From: Hymenobacter sp. DG25B
Lineage (GTDB): Bacteria > Bacteroidota > Bacteroidia > Cytophagales > Hymenobacteraceae
DNA: 64,000 nt
NCBI RefSeq assembly: GCF_000801315.1
Contig: NZ_CP010054.1
Span: 3,720,001-3,784,000, forward strand
Direction of reading: 5' to 3'
The notes beneath the pieces are model-generated. The model searched no databases. It worked only from the letters and a program-made list of their open reading frames with translations, and had not been told where the DNA came from. Of the stretch, positions 33,922 to 42,873 are shown in pieces (positions within the stretch are counted from its first letter, which is position 1; each line of letters starts with the position of its first letter). A program made the translations under genes and the position numbers.

Positions 33922-36900
33922 ATGGCGGAAGCAGCAACCAAGAGGCTGAATCAGGCAGCCAAAGACCTGAACGTTGGATTGTCCACGATTGTGGATTTTC
34001 TGGCGGAAAAAGGGATTCAGATCGACAATAAACCGACGACTAAGCTGACGGCGGAGCAGGTATCCCTGCTCAACAAAGCGTTTGAGTCGTCGGCGCAGGA
34101 TAAGATCGAGGCAGCCAAACTCAGCCAGGCCAAGCGCCAGAGTGAGTTGGAGGCACACCCGCGTCCGGAGCCTACCGCTCCGAAAGCAGAGGTGGCCGCT
34201 CCTGCCCCGGCTCCCAAGCCAGCCGAGGAGCCCAAGCCAGCAGCTCCGGCTGCTCCCGCTCCGGCACCTGTTGCTGCTAATCCCGCCGCTGCTCCCGCCC
34301 CCGCCATTACGGAAGAAGCGCCTAAAGTACCCGGCCTGAAGGTGATGGGGAAAATTGAGCTGGATGCCAAAGGTCGTCCGGTACCACCCCGGCCTGCTCC
34401 GGCAGCCGCGGCGCCAGCCCCGGCACCTGCGCCCGCTCCCAAAGCGGAGGAAAAGCCTGCGCCCGCTCCGGCCCCGGCACCTAAAGCAGAGCCCGCCCCG
34501 GCCCCCGTGGCCGCAGCGCCGGTAACGCCGCCTGTTCCTAAAGGAGAACCAGCCCCTGCTCCCGTAGCGCCGGCCCCCACGCCTGCTCCTGCTCCGGCAG
34601 CACAGGCCCCAGCATCACCCGCTGCTGCGGCCCCGGAAGTTCCGGCCGCCGCCGCCCCGGCATCTGAAGCAGGCACTCCTTCCACAGAAGAACCCGCCGG
34701 TACCATCGTTGCCAAAGCCGACCAGCTGAAAGGCCTGACGGTTCTGGGTAAGATTGAGCTGCCCACGGATTCCTCGCGCCGGGGAGGCCGCGGTGCCCGC
34801 CCGGTTGCTTCTTCTGATGTTCGGAAAAGCGGTCTGGCGCCCGATAACAAGAAAAAGCGTCAGCGTATTCCCACGCCCGGTACCGGTCAGGGTGGTCCGG
34901 GTGGTGCCCAGCAAGGCAACCGCCCCGGTCCCGGCCAGAACAACCGTCCGGATCAGAACAGCCGCCCGGTGCAGCGTTCCATGCATGCAGGTCAGCGGCC
35001 CGGCCAGGGCGGTGCCCAGCGCCCAGTAACGCCCGCTACGCCTGAGCAGAACGACAAGCAGATTCAGGAGCAGATCAAAGCCACGCTGGCTAAGCTCAGC
35101 GGCGGCCGTGGTGGCAACCAGACCAACCGCGCCAAGTACCGCCGCGACAAGCGGGCCGGTGCTGCCGAAGATCGGGAAGCCGTACGCCAGCAAAACGAGC
35201 TGGATGCCAAGATCCTGAAGGTAACCGAGTTTATCTCGGCCAACGACCTGGCGTCGTTCATGAACGTTTCTGTGAACGAGGTTATCAAGGTTTGCCTCAC
35301 GATGGGCATGTTTGTATCCATCAACCAGCGCCTCGATGCGGAAGCCATTACCGTTATTGCCGATGAGTTCGGTTATGACGTGGAGTTCCTGTCGGCGGAG
35401 GAAGAGGAAACGGACCTCGGCATCGAAGACAACGAAGAAGACCTGCAGCCCCGCGCGCCTATCGTGACCATCATGGGTCACGTTGACCACGGTAAAACCT
35501 CGCTGCTTGACTATATCCGGAATGCCAGCGTGGCCAAAGGCGAAGCCGGCGGTATTACGCAGCACATTGGTGCCTACGATGTAATGACCCAGTCGGGTAA
35601 GCGCGTTACTTTCCTGGATACTCCTGGTCACGAAGCGTTTACCGCCATGCGTGCCCGTGGTGCCAAGATTACGGACATTGCCATTATTGTGGTAGCCGCC
35701 GACGACTCGGTGATGCCGCAGACGAAGGAAGCCATCAACCACGCACAAGCGGCTGGGGTACCTATCGTAATTGCGCTGAACAAGATTGACAAGCCTGGTG
35801 CTAACCCCGATAAGGTCCGTGAGGAGCTGTCGGCCATCAACATTCTGGTAGAAGAATGGGGTGGTAAGTACCAGTCGCAGGAAGTATCGGCTAAAACTGG
35901 CCTGGGTATTGACGACCTGCTGGAAAAAGTATTGCTGGAAGCCGAGATTCTCGAGCTGAAAGCCAACCCGGACCGCAACGCTGTGGGTGCCGTTATTGAA
36001 GCCTCGCTGGACAAAGGCCGGGGCTACGTAACTACCATTCTGGTGCAAACCGGTACCATGAACGTGGGCGATATTGTGCTGGCTGGTCCGCACTACGGCC
36101 GCGTGAAGGCCATGACCGACCACCGCGGTAAGAAGATGAAGTCGGCTGGTCCTGCTACTCCGGTACAGGTGCTTGGTCTGACCGGCGCGCCACAGGCCGG
36201 CGACAAGATTCAGGTGATGGAGACCGAGCGCGAAGCCCGGGAGCTGGCTACGCAGCGGCAGCAGCTCTCGCGTGAGCAGAGCCTGCGCACCAAGAAGCAC
36301 ATTACCTTGGATGAAATTGGTCGTCGTCTGGCAATCGGTTCGTTCAAAGAGCTGAACGTTATTGTAAAAGGTGACGTGGACGGCTCAGTGGAAGCACTGG
36401 CCGACTCTCTGTTGAAGCTGAGCACGCCGGAAGTAGCCGTAAACATCCTCAACAAAGGGGTGGGTGCCATTTCGGAAGGCGACGTTCTGCTGGCCTCGGC
36501 CTCGGATGCCATCATCATTGGTTTCCAGGTGCGGCCCTCGCAGAGTGCCCGCAAGCTGGCGGAGCAGGAGCAGATCGATATTCGTCTGTACTCCATCATC
36601 TACAATGCCATCAACGAGGTAAAGGATGCCATGGAAGGCATGCTGGCTCCAACGGTGAAGGAAGTAGTGGTGGCCAACGCCGAAGTTCGTCAGGTGTTCA
36701 ATATTACCAAGGTGGGCACCATTGCCGGCTGTATGGTAACGGACGGCAGCTTCACCCGCAAAACCAAAGTACGCGTGGTACGCAACGGTATTGTGGTGTA
36801 CGCCGGCGAAGTGCAGGACCTCAAGCGTTACAAAGACGATGTGTCGGAAGTACGCCAGGGTTACGAATGCGGTATTTCGGTTAAGGGCTTCAATGACCTG

Positions 36901-36957
36901 CGCGAAGGCGACAACATTGAGGGCTTCGAAGAGCAGGAAGTAAAACGGACGCTGTAA
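33922..36957 (+). CDS. infB: Translation initiation factor IF-2
   Basis: 1011-residue GTPase that places initiator tRNA on the ribosome. N-terminal IF2_N domain ([19 protein letters not shown]), then a long Ala/Pro/Lys/Glu-rich spacer (about 75-265), a basic Gly/Gln/Arg-rich segment (about 310-400), and the conserved core: G1 GHVDHGKTS near 518, G3 [10 protein letters not shown]4 NKID, G5 SAKTG, followed by domains II-IV ending [10 protein letters not shown]. The spacer makes it much longer than the core alone; its composition resembles the Ala/Pro linker of the outer-membrane protein at 37570. ATG 33922 is preferred to an in-frame upstream ATT/ATG-less extension. Confidence 0.97.
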   Translation: MAEAATKRLNQAAKDLNVGLSTIVDFLAEKGIQIDNKPTTKLTAEQVSLLNKAFESSAQDKIEAAKLSQAKRQSELEAHPRPEPTAPKAEVAAPAPAPKPAEEPKPAAPAAPAPAPVAANPAAAPAPAITEEAPKVPGLKVMGKIELDAKGRPVPPRPAPAAAAPAPAPAPAPKAEEKPAPAPAPAPKAEPAPAPVAAAPVTPPVPKGEPAPAPVAPAPTPAPAPAAQAPASPAAAAPEVPAAAAPASEAGTPSTEEPAGTIVAKADQLKGLTVLGKIELPTDSSRRGGRGARPVASSDVRKSGLAPDNKKKRQRIPTPGTGQGGPGGAQQGNRPGPGQNNRPDQNSRPVQRSMHAGQRPGQGGAQRPVTPATPEQNDKQIQEQIKATLAKLSGGRGGNQTNRAKYRRDKRAGAAEDREAVRQQNELDAKILKVTEFISANDLASFMNVSVNEVIKVCLTMGMFVSINQRLDAEAITVIADEFGYDVEFLSAEEEETDLGIEDNEEDLQPRAPIVTIMGHVDHGKTSLLDYIRNASVAKGEAGGITQHIGAYDVMTQSGKRVTFLDTPGHEAFTAMRARGAKITDIAIIVVAADDSVMPQTKEAINHAQAAGVPIVIALNKIDKPGANPDKVREELSAINILVEEWGGKYQSQEVSAKTGLGIDDLLEKVLLEAEILELKANPDRNAVGAVIEASLDKGRGYVTTILVQTGTMNVGDIVLAGPHYGRVKAMTDHRGKKMKSAGPATPVQVLGLTGAPQAGDKIQVMETEREARELATQRQQLSREQSLRTKKHITLDEIGRRLAIGSFKELNVIVKGDVDGSVEALADSLLKLSTPEVAVNILNKGVGAISEGDVLLASASDAIIIGFQVRPSQSARKLAEQEQIDIRLYSIIYNAINEVKDAMEGMLAPTVKEVVVANAEVRQVFNITKVGTIAGCMVTDGSFTRKTKVRVVRNGIVVYAGEVQDLKRYKDDVSEVRQGYECGISVKGFNDLREGDNIEGFEEQEVKRTL

Positions 36958-36978
36958 GCGCCCAGCAAATAGCGAATA

Positions 36979-37014
36979 CACAACGCCCCGGTCTGCAAAG
37001 GCCGGGGCGTTGTG
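36979..37014 (+). terminator. Terminator hairpin after infB
   Basis: CACAACGCCCCGG / CCGGGGCGTTGTG perfect 13-bp stem; only a weak T content follows (CGTTTA). Confidence 0.75.
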
Positions 37015-37460
37015 CGTTTAGGGCCTGCCAACAGTCAGGCCACTTTTCAGGCAAACATTTCAGACGAAAGTTCTAAATCAACAATTTCCCCTTAGCCGGC
37101 TCTCACATCATTGGGTAACCTATTGCGGCTGCTTATTCCTGTGGCAGAGCGGTTGCATGGTAGATAAGCCAGCCGATTTCGTGCTGTTCCTTTAGTAAAG
37201 CCAGCTGATACCAAGTGTAGCCAGCCTTACTGCTGCAGAAAAAAACTGAGGCCCTTTAACGCCTTACAAGCTATTAGCGCGGGTTTTCATAGAGCTATTG
37301 TATTCTGACACGAGGCTTGTACTTGTTGTAGAACACACTTCACTCTCGCCCAACAGCAGCAACCGGCAGGAATAGCATTCCTGGTGGCTCCAACTCTAAG
37401 ATCCGCATTGGAAGTAGGCTTTAGTGCGTGGTATGATGATTTGGTCACATCATCATGCGA
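37015..37460. other. Intergenic region without recognisable gene
   Basis: About 450 bases of mixed composition, lower in GC than the coding DNA. I see no credible frame, tRNA or repeat. The right end leads into the promoter at 37461. Confidence 0.6.
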
Positions 37461-37491
37461 TTGACCCTGTTGCCCGCCTGAACTAGTTTTG
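37461..37491 (+). promoter_or_regulatory. Promoter of the outer-membrane protein gene
   Basis: TTG (37461-37463), 20-base spacer and TAGTTTTG (37484-37491); leader of about 75 bases to the ATG at 37570. Confidence 0.7.
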
Positions 37492-37569
37492 CATCATGCC
37501 TTGAAGGAATTGAATCTTCTTACGCCAAACAGTTCCCACTAACCTAAACCAACCTACTTACTACCTGCT

Positions 37570-38313
37570 ATGAAAACGCTGGCTACCTCTTTATGCTTTA
37601 GCGCGCTGCTCCTGAGCGGTGCGGCGGAAGCGCAAACTAAATCATCCCCACGTCCTGCTGGCAAAGTCGGCAATGCTACAGCCCGGGTTACCACGGCTCA
37701 GCCAGCGGCCAAGGGAGCGGCCCCGGTGAAAGCGGCGGCCGTGGCGCAGGTTGCCCCGGCGGCACCAGCACCCGCCGCCAAGACCGTGGTAGCCGTGGCA
37801 CCCAAAGCAACTGCCGGTACTGCCGGCTTTGGCAAAGGCTCCATGGCCGTAAACCTGGGCGTTGGCTTGGGGTTGGGTTATGACTACCTGGGCAACGCCA
37901 ACTTACCAGCGCTTAACCTGTCGGTGGAGCGGGGCATTATCGAGGGCATCGGACCCGGCACTATTTCGGTGGGTGGCCTGGTGGGCTACAAAGCTTACCG
38001 CTACAACTACCCCGGCACCGATTATAAAGCTACCTGGACGGATATCTATGTGGCCGCCCGGGGCATTTACCACTACAATCTCACCGAAAACCCCAAAGTA
38101 GATACCTACGCCGGCATTAGCCTGGGCCTGCGCCTGGAAAGCTGGAAGGATACTTACTACGGCAACGATTACAATAGCAGCTACGGTGGCGCTTATGCTC
38201 ACTCCGGCATTTTCGTGGGGGGCCGCTACTACTTCTCTGATAAGGTAGGCGCCTTTGCGGAAGCCGGCTATGATATGTCTTACCTGAAGCTGGGCCTGAC
38301 AGCCAAATTCTAA
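37570..38313 (+). CDS. Outer-membrane beta-barrel protein with Ala/Pro/Lys-rich linker
   Basis: 247 residues. Signal peptide MKTLATSLCFSALLLSGAAEAQ; then a low-complexity Ala/Pro/Lys/Val segment (about 23-90) that could cross or bind peptidoglycan; then about 150 residues of alternating Gly/aromatic strands (MAVNLGVGLGLGYDYLGN, VGGLVGYKAYRYNYPG, WTDIYVAARGIYHYN, HSGIFVGGRYYFSDKVGAFA) ending LKLGLTAKF, with a terminal Phe typical of outer-membrane barrels. Eight strands seem likely. Function unknown. Confidence 0.83.
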   Translation: MKTLATSLCFSALLLSGAAEAQTKSSPRPAGKVGNATARVTTAQPAAKGAAPVKAAAVAQVAPAAPAPAAKTVVAVAPKATAGTAGFGKGSMAVNLGVGLGLGYDYLGNANLPALNLSVERGIIEGIGPGTISVGGLVGYKAYRYNYPGTDYKATWTDIYVAARGIYHYNLTENPKVDTYAGISLGLRLESWKDTYYGNDYNSSYGGAYAHSGIFVGGRYYFSDKVGAFAEAGYDMSYLKLGLTAKF

Positions 38314-38360
38314 TAACACCCCTAATTCATTCTTTCTACTCCCTCCTTCCTTTCTGACCT

Positions 38361-38834
38361 ATGAAAACCAACCTGAAATTTGTTGCTGCCGCGCTATTGC
38401 TTGCCCTTACTGCCTGTGATAAAGACAAGGACTCCTCCCCCAATCCAGCGGCTTCGGAAAACCAACTGGTCGATAAAAACTGGCAGATGTCGGCTATGCA
38501 GATTAGCCCCGCTATGGAAACGGAGGCCGGCCCCATATCCGACCTGTATGCCTGGATGCCCGGCTGCTCCAAAGACGACTTTCTGCGCTTTGAAAAGAAC
38601 GGCACCTTTAAGGGCGACGAGGGTTCCAGCAAGTGCGAAGACGAGGACCCACAGACCACCAGCTCCGGCACCTGGACGCTGACCGATGGCAATAAGAAAC
38701 TGACGATAGTGGAAGACGGCGAGCCGCAGACTTTCACGGTGGTCAACCTCAGCAAAGAGGAGCTGAAGCTTAGCCTGCAGGAAACCGAAGAAGGCGTAAC
38801 CTACACGCTGGTTACCACTTTCCGCAAGAAATAA
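38361..38834 (+). CDS. Lipocalin-like lipoprotein
   Basis: 157 residues with lipobox LLLALTAC near residue 19. Mature region: NQLVDKNWQMSAMQISP, DDFLRFEKNGTFKGDEG, SSGTWTLTDGNKKLTIVED, QTFTVVNLSKEELKLSLQE. This matches lipocalin-like proteins of Bacteroidota and parallels the lipoprotein at 15424-15837. Two cysteines (CSKDDF and KCEDED) could form a disulfide. Probably outer-membrane anchored; ligand unknown. Follows the barrel gene by 47 bases and may be cotranscribed with it. Confidence 0.83.
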   Translation: MKTNLKFVAAALLLALTACDKDKDSSPNPAASENQLVDKNWQMSAMQISPAMETEAGPISDLYAWMPGCSKDDFLRFEKNGTFKGDEGSSKCEDEDPQTTSSGTWTLTDGNKKLTIVEDGEPQTFTVVNLSKEELKLSLQETEEGVTYTLVTTFRKK

Positions 38835-38840
38835 AGCTAG

Positions 38841-38880
38841 CAAAGCGCCCCGCAGTTTTGGCAAACGGCGGGGCGCTTTG
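38841..38880 (+). terminator. Terminator hairpin after the lipoprotein gene
   Basis: CAAAGCGCCCCGC / GCGGGGCGCTTTG perfect 13-bp stem with a 14-base loop; the T tract is weak. Confidence 0.75.
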
Positions 38881-38928
38881 TCTGGCAAGCTGTTTTATTC
38901 TTTAACTCATTTTAGGCTATTCGCTTCT

Positions 38929-39483
38929 ATGAAAACCTTATATCATCTTCGTTGGGCGCTGGTGCTGGTCATTTTTTTACCACTGGGCGCGCAGGCCCAG
39001 CTTGGGCTGCTGTGGCGAGTAGAGGACAAGCTGGCGGACAAAGCCGCTCAGAAAATCGTGAACAAATTGGATAAGAAAGCCGAGGCGGCCATAGAGCGTC
39101 GGGTGGCGGAGGCTGGTTCGGAGTACTACAGCTCTTTGCTGGCCGATGGCAAAATCGTTTGTCACGGTATTCAGTTTGAGCCCGGCACCGCCACCATGAC
39201 GGCGGAGTCTCAGCCCGTGATTGATGCACTGGTGCGGGCGCTGACTGATAACCCGGAGCTGCGCGTGCGCATTGAAGGGCATACGGCGCTGGAAGGCGAC
39301 GCGGCCACTAACCTCAAACTCTCGCAGCGGCAAGCAGAAGCAGTACGGGTAGCGCTGGTGCGGGGTGGCGTAGAGGCGGCGCGCCTGACCACCAAAGGAC
39401 TGGGCGAGACTCGGCCGCTGGAACCAGACACCACCACGGGACTGGACAGCCTGAACCAGCGCCTGGAACTCGTTAAGATATAG
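38929..39483 (+). CDS. OmpA-family protein
   Basis: 184 residues from the ATG at 38929, giving signal peptide MKTLYHLRWALVLVIFLPLGAQAQ. A short helical stretch (RVEDKLADKAAQKIVNKLDK) is followed by an OmpA C-terminal domain at about 80-184: GIQFEPGTATMTAESQPVID, LRVRIEGHTALEGD, LKLSQRQAEAVRVALVRGGV and LTTKGLGETRP. Such domains bind peptidoglycan diaminopimelate; the usual Asp of GHTD is replaced here by GHTALEGD, though the Arg of SxxRAxxV aligns with SQRQAEAV. No N-terminal barrel. It may tether an envelope complex to the wall. Confidence 0.86.
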   Translation: MKTLYHLRWALVLVIFLPLGAQAQLGLLWRVEDKLADKAAQKIVNKLDKKAEAAIERRVAEAGSEYYSSLLADGKIVCHGIQFEPGTATMTAESQPVIDALVRALTDNPELRVRIEGHTALEGDAATNLKLSQRQAEAVRVALVRGGVEAARLTTKGLGETRPLEPDTTTGLDSLNQRLELVKI

Positions 39484-39699
39484 ATATAACCATAATAAAG
39501 CACCGGCAGAGGTCAACGCCCCTCTAAAGATGCAACAACAGGCTGACGCTGAACTTAGTACCTTCGTTTTACATCAGGGCCACAGCCTTGGTGCCGGCTG
39601 CCGGGCACCCCGGCGGAACCCTCAGATGAAAGATGATATCTAGGCTTCTTCTTTGGCCGAACCGGAGGCGAACGGTGGCTCTGGTTTTACTGAAGAAGC

Positions 39700-39733
39700 A
39701 AAAAGCCCCGGAACACTGTTCCGGGGCTTTTTT
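39700..39733. terminator. Bidirectional terminator
   Basis: AAAAGCCCCGGAA / TTCCGGGGCTTTT stem with A and T runs on either side, just past the stop of the minus-strand gene at 39742. Confidence 0.9.
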
Positions 39734-39741
39734 ATGGCTGT

Positions 39742-40176
39742 TTACTTGGAGTAGATAAATCCTCGCTTGGTTTTGCGCACCAGCGGCTTGCCTTCAGGGT
39801 CGATGCCGCGGGCGGCGCGCGCCATGCCGCGTTTCTGCATGGCACTGCCGCGCTTATCGCGGAAGCGCTTTACCACAAACCCGCCGGAGCCGCGCTCAAA
39901 CGCCCGCGAGCCGCTGCCGTAGCTGGAGTTTCCGCCGCCGCGGGCTTCCAGCACTTCAATCTGCTGGTCGCGCTTTACTTCGTTGGGGTTCATGCTCATG
40001 CGGCGCTGCATGCGCGCAATGTCCGCAGCAGAAGCTTTCTTCTTACGTGGCGTTGCCTGCTTTTTAGGAGCTTCAAATACGGGGCCGGCCGGACCAGCCG
40101 GGGCCGTTTGCGCTACGGCGGCCGTGGAAACCAGTGTAACCGCCAGCAATACAGCGGCTATTATATACTTCTTCAT
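39742..40176 (-). CDS. Small basic secreted protein, no family recognised
   Basis: 144 residues with a signal peptide (MKKYIIAAVLLAVTLVSTAAVAQ). The mature protein is strongly basic (APKKQATPRKKKASAAD, FVVKRFRDKRGSAMQKRGMA, PLVRKTKRGFIYSK) with a Gly/Ser-rich centre (GGGNSSYGSGSRAFERGSGG). No enzymatic motif or known fold was identified; it looks partly disordered and could bind acidic polymers such as LPS, DNA or teichuronic-type polysaccharide. Two in-frame ATGs upstream would lengthen the N-terminus before the hydrophobic core. Confidence 0.65.
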   Translation of the reverse strand: MKKYIIAAVLLAVTLVSTAAVAQTAPAGPAGPVFEAPKKQATPRKKKASAADIARMQRRMSMNPNEVKRDQQIEVLEARGGGNSSYGSGSRAFERGSGGFVVKRFRDKRGSAMQKRGMARAARGIDPEGKPLVRKTKRGFIYSK

Positions 40177-40281
40177 ATCCATCAAAAGCAAAATACCTGT
40201 AGCCACCTCTGAAGCACATGCCGTGCCACACTCCTGGGGTTATGGTGCCGAAACGGCTGGTTAGCTAAGGTAGTTCATTTT

Positions 40282-41274
40282 CTAAAATTTGTAGGTAAGC
40301 CCTAAACCCAGGGTTTCCTTGAATTGAATGCGCTTGCCGCGCGTGTCGGGCTGGTCGGTGTGGCGAATGGGCACCAGAATGTCGTCATCATACACCAGGG
40401 TGGCGGCTACGTTGGCACTAAAAAACTTGTTGATCTTGAAATCGAGCAGGTTCTCCCAGTTGACATCGACATTCTGGGGGTTGTGGAAGTAGTTACTGAA
40501 CAGCTCCAGGCGGGACTGATACGTTACGTTTTCCATGATGGGCTGCCGCAGGCGCGCATTCAGGTAGGCGCCCATCTCCTCGCGCAGCCGCTCACCGGTG
40601 CCGGCAATGGGCAGGCCATCGGGGCCGCGGCGCGCGGCGCGCACACCAAAGGCGCCGGCATCGGCCAGCGTCTGGTCGCCTACAATGGTGAACTTGCCCG
40701 TGGCGGGCGAAAGGAACAGGGAAAACCGTTCCGTGGGCTTATACTCAATACCCACCGAAGCCAGTATAAAAGCCGGCGCGAAAAAGCGGGACAGCAGCGA
40801 ATCCGGCTTTTCTATATCAGTGGTGGGCGTGAGCTGGGTTTTCAGGTTAAGCTGGGCGGCGTAGGAAAGCACGTTAGTAAACTGCCGGCCGTAGCGGCTG
40901 TTCAGCTCCAGCCGGTCGTCGTTTTTGCGCAGGCGCGACTTGCCGGGCTTCAGCAGGCCATATACCAGGTCGGCGGCGGCATCGAAGCTGTGCACTCCCT
41001 CTTTATAGTGCGTATAGGCATTCCCGATGGCCAGCAGCGAGAGGGAGCTTTGTCCGCCCGCGGCCCAGTTGCTTAAGCTCACCTGGCTAAAATTGAGCGT
41101 GCCGGCCCCACCACGGTGCCAGCCCTGCATGGTATCTACCTCCGCCGATACTTTATAGGCCTCGGCCGGTACCGGGGCCCGGTTGGGCACTTGTGCCAAA
41201 GTAGTGACTGGCCGCAGCATGAGCAGCAGAACTAGTGCGCAGGAAGTAAGAGCGGAAAGTAAAAGCTGTTTCAT
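40282..41274 (-). CDS. DUF3078 outer-membrane protein
   Basis: 330 residues with signal peptide MKQLLLSALTSCALVLLLM. WHRGGAGTLNFSQVSLSNWA near residue 55 is the hallmark of DUF3078, where a WKKGG-like start and the NWAAGG repeat recur. The rest alternates beta strands (LSYAAQLNLKTQLTP, ASVGIEYKPTERFSLFLSP, RQPIMENVTYQSRLELFSNY) and ends LGLGLTYKF, consistent with an outer-membrane barrel. Function unknown. Confidence 0.88.
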   Translation of the reverse strand: MKQLLLSALTSCALVLLLMLRPVTTLAQVPNRAPVPAEAYKVSAEVDTMQGWHRGGAGTLNFSQVSLSNWAAGGQSSLSLLAIGNAYTHYKEGVHSFDAAADLVYGLLKPGKSRLRKNDDRLELNSRYGRQFTNVLSYAAQLNLKTQLTPTTDIEKPDSLLSRFFAPAFILASVGIEYKPTERFSLFLSPATGKFTIVGDQTLADAGAFGVRAARRGPDGLPIAGTGERLREEMGAYLNARLRQPIMENVTYQSRLELFSNYFHNPQNVDVNWENLLDFKINKFFSANVAATLVYDDDILVPIRHTDQPDTRGKRIQFKETLGLGLTYKF

Positions 41275-41298
41275 AAGAGTGAAGTGGTGAAGAAGCAG

Positions 41299-41341
41299 AA
41301 AGGCCAGCTCTTGCTCACTACCGGAGAAAAAGCTGGCCTGG
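41299..41341 (-). terminator. Possible terminator after mscL
   Basis: AGGCCAGCT / AGCTGGCCT 9-bp stem with a 21-base loop and a weak T tail on the minus strand. Confidence 0.45.
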
Positions 41342-41362
41342 AAGCCTGAAACGAAAGTTTGG

Positions 41363-41785
41363 TTACACGCGGCTACGCAGCGAGTCCCGAATTTCCATCA
41401 GCAATACCTGGTCTTTGGTGGGCAGCGGGTCCGTAACCACTACCTCAGCCGGCTTCTTAAAGCGGTTAGCCAGCTTTACCAGCCAGAAAATGGCGAAGGC
41501 AATGATGATGAAGTAGAAAATGGCATTGATGAGGTTGCCATAGTTGAGGGTAGCGGCCCCGGCCGTTTTGGCGGCTTCTATGGTGGGGTACGATTTGCCA
41601 TCCAGCGAAACAAACCAGTTCTTAAAATCGACTCCGCCGGTTATAAGGCCCAGAATAGGCATCAGGATATCATCGGTCAGGGAACCTACAATTTTGCCAA
41701 AGGAGGCCCCAATGATAACGCCGACGGCCAGGTCAAGCACATTCCCTTTGGAGATGAACTCCTTGAATTCGGATACAAAACCCAT
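41363..41785 (-). CDS. mscL: Large-conductance mechanosensitive channel
   Basis: 140 residues from the ATG at 41785. Forms a pentameric inner-membrane pore that opens under membrane tension to relieve hypo-osmotic shock. Family N-terminus MGFVSEFKEFISKGNVLDLA leads into TM1 (VGVIIGASFGKIVGSLTDDI) with the Gly/Ala-rich gate; a periplasmic loop; TM2 (AIFYFIIIAFAIFWLVKLAN); and a basic/acidic C-terminal helix. Length is usual. The frame is open 18 codons upstream, but those residues are unlike the family. Confidence 0.96.
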   Translation of the reverse strand: MGFVSEFKEFISKGNVLDLAVGVIIGASFGKIVGSLTDDILMPILGLITGGVDFKNWFVSLDGKSYPTIEAAKTAGAATLNYGNLINAIFYFIIIAFAIFWLVKLANRFKKPAEVVVTDPLPTKDQVLLMEIRDSLRSRV

Positions 41786-41972
41786 AAGCGGTGCTGGTAA
41801 GTTGGTGGAGAGTGAAAGTATAGCTGGGTAAATATACAATTACCGTTATTATATCCTATCACAGCAGTATTTTCATACCTGTGGCGTTAACCAGCGTGGT
41901 GGGCAACTTCCCCGGCTTGTATTCAGCAAAATGGCCGCCTGGAATACCACCCGCCGCGCAGGGCTTTTGCGT

Positions 41973-41980
41973 TATCTTTG
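41973..41980 (+). promoter_or_regulatory. -7 box of the enoyl-CoA hydratase gene
   Basis: TATCTTTG, 27 bases before the ATG at 42008; no clear -33 element. Confidence 0.6.
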
Positions 41981-42007
41981 CCGCCGTTCCCAACCTACCC
42001 ACGCCCT

Positions 42008-42796
42008 ATGCCTTCTTTCGACAACCTGCTGTATGAGCTGGACCCCGCCTCCGGCATTCTGACAATTACCATCAACCGGCCTACCAAGCTGAATGCGCTG
42101 AATGCCGCTACCATTACCGACATTAAAGCGGCCATGCAGCAGGCCCAGGACGATGCCCAGGTGCGCGGCATTATTCTGACAGGCAGCGGCGAGAAGGCCT
42201 TTGTGGCCGGCGCCGATATTGCCGAGCTGGCTCAGATGACCGAAATAACCGGCCGCCGCGTGGCCGAGTACGGCCAGGAGGCTTTCTGCTCTATTGAGGA
42301 AAGCACCAAGCCCGTTATTGCGGCCGTGAATGGCTTTGCGCTGGGCGGCGGCTGCGAGCTGGCCATGGCCTGCCACCTGCGGGTAGCTTCGGAAAACGCC
42401 CGCTTTGGCCAGCCCGAGGTAAACCTGGGCCTGGTGCCCGGCTACGGTGGCACCCAGCGCCTGGCCCAGCTCATTGGCAAAGGCAAAGCCCTGGAGCTCC
42501 TCATGACGGCTGACCTGGTGAATGCTGAGGAAGCCCTGCAGCTGGGCCTAGTCAACCACGTAGTAACCCGCACCGAGCTGCTGGACTTTTGCCGACAGCT
42601 GCTGAGCCGCATCTTAACGAAAGCGCCGCTGGCCGTGGGCCTCATCATCGACTGCGTAAACGCGGGCTACGACTCCGAGCGCCACGGCTACCAGACGGAG
42701 GCCAATGCCTTCAGCCGCTGCTGCGCTTCCGAGGATTTCCATGAAGGCACGCAGGCTTTCCTGGAGAAGCGCCCGGCCGTTTTCACGGGCCGCTAA
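42008..42796 (+). CDS. Enoyl-CoA hydratase/isomerase family protein
   Basis: 262 residues with the crotonase fold; probably hydrates 2-enoyl-CoA in fatty-acid or amino-acid degradation. Oxyanion-hole segments KAFVAGADIAEL near residue 66 and GFALGGGCELAMA near 110. Both catalytic glutamates are present: in GGCELAMA and in GQPEVNLGLVPGYGGTQRL. C-terminal FLEKRPAVFTGR is typical. Substrate range cannot be read from sequence. The start follows the promoter box; an in-frame ATG-less extension begins at 41978 inside that box. Confidence 0.93.
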   Translation: MPSFDNLLYELDPASGILTITINRPTKLNALNAATITDIKAAMQQAQDDAQVRGIILTGSGEKAFVAGADIAELAQMTEITGRRVAEYGQEAFCSIEESTKPVIAAVNGFALGGGCELAMACHLRVASENARFGQPEVNLGLVPGYGGTQRLAQLIGKGKALELLMTADLVNAEEALQLGLVNHVVTRTELLDFCRQLLSRILTKAPLAVGLIIDCVNAGYDSERHGYQTEANAFSRCCASEDFHEGTQAFLEKRPAVFTGR

Positions 42797-42841
42797 GCAA
42801 CCTGACCTTGAGTTGAATACTGGTTCTTAGCCTATTTAACT

Positions 42842-42873
42842 CATCACTTCACCATTTCACCACTTCACCTTTT
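42842..42873 (+). repeat. Four 8-bp tandem repeats before the flippase gene
   Basis: CATCACTT, CACCATTT, CACCACTT, CACCTTTT: four imperfect copies of an 8-base unit, the last overlapping the TTG start codon of the next gene. Confidence 0.8.

Noticed and set aside
34615..36300. 561-codon open frame antisense to infB, and similar long antisense frames at 56603-58072 (maeB) and 60316-61683 (sprA)
   Set aside because: They lie wholly opposite well-supported genes; in GC-rich DNA with biased third positions the opposite strand stays open by chance. The encoded sequences are His/Gly/Val-rich and match no family.
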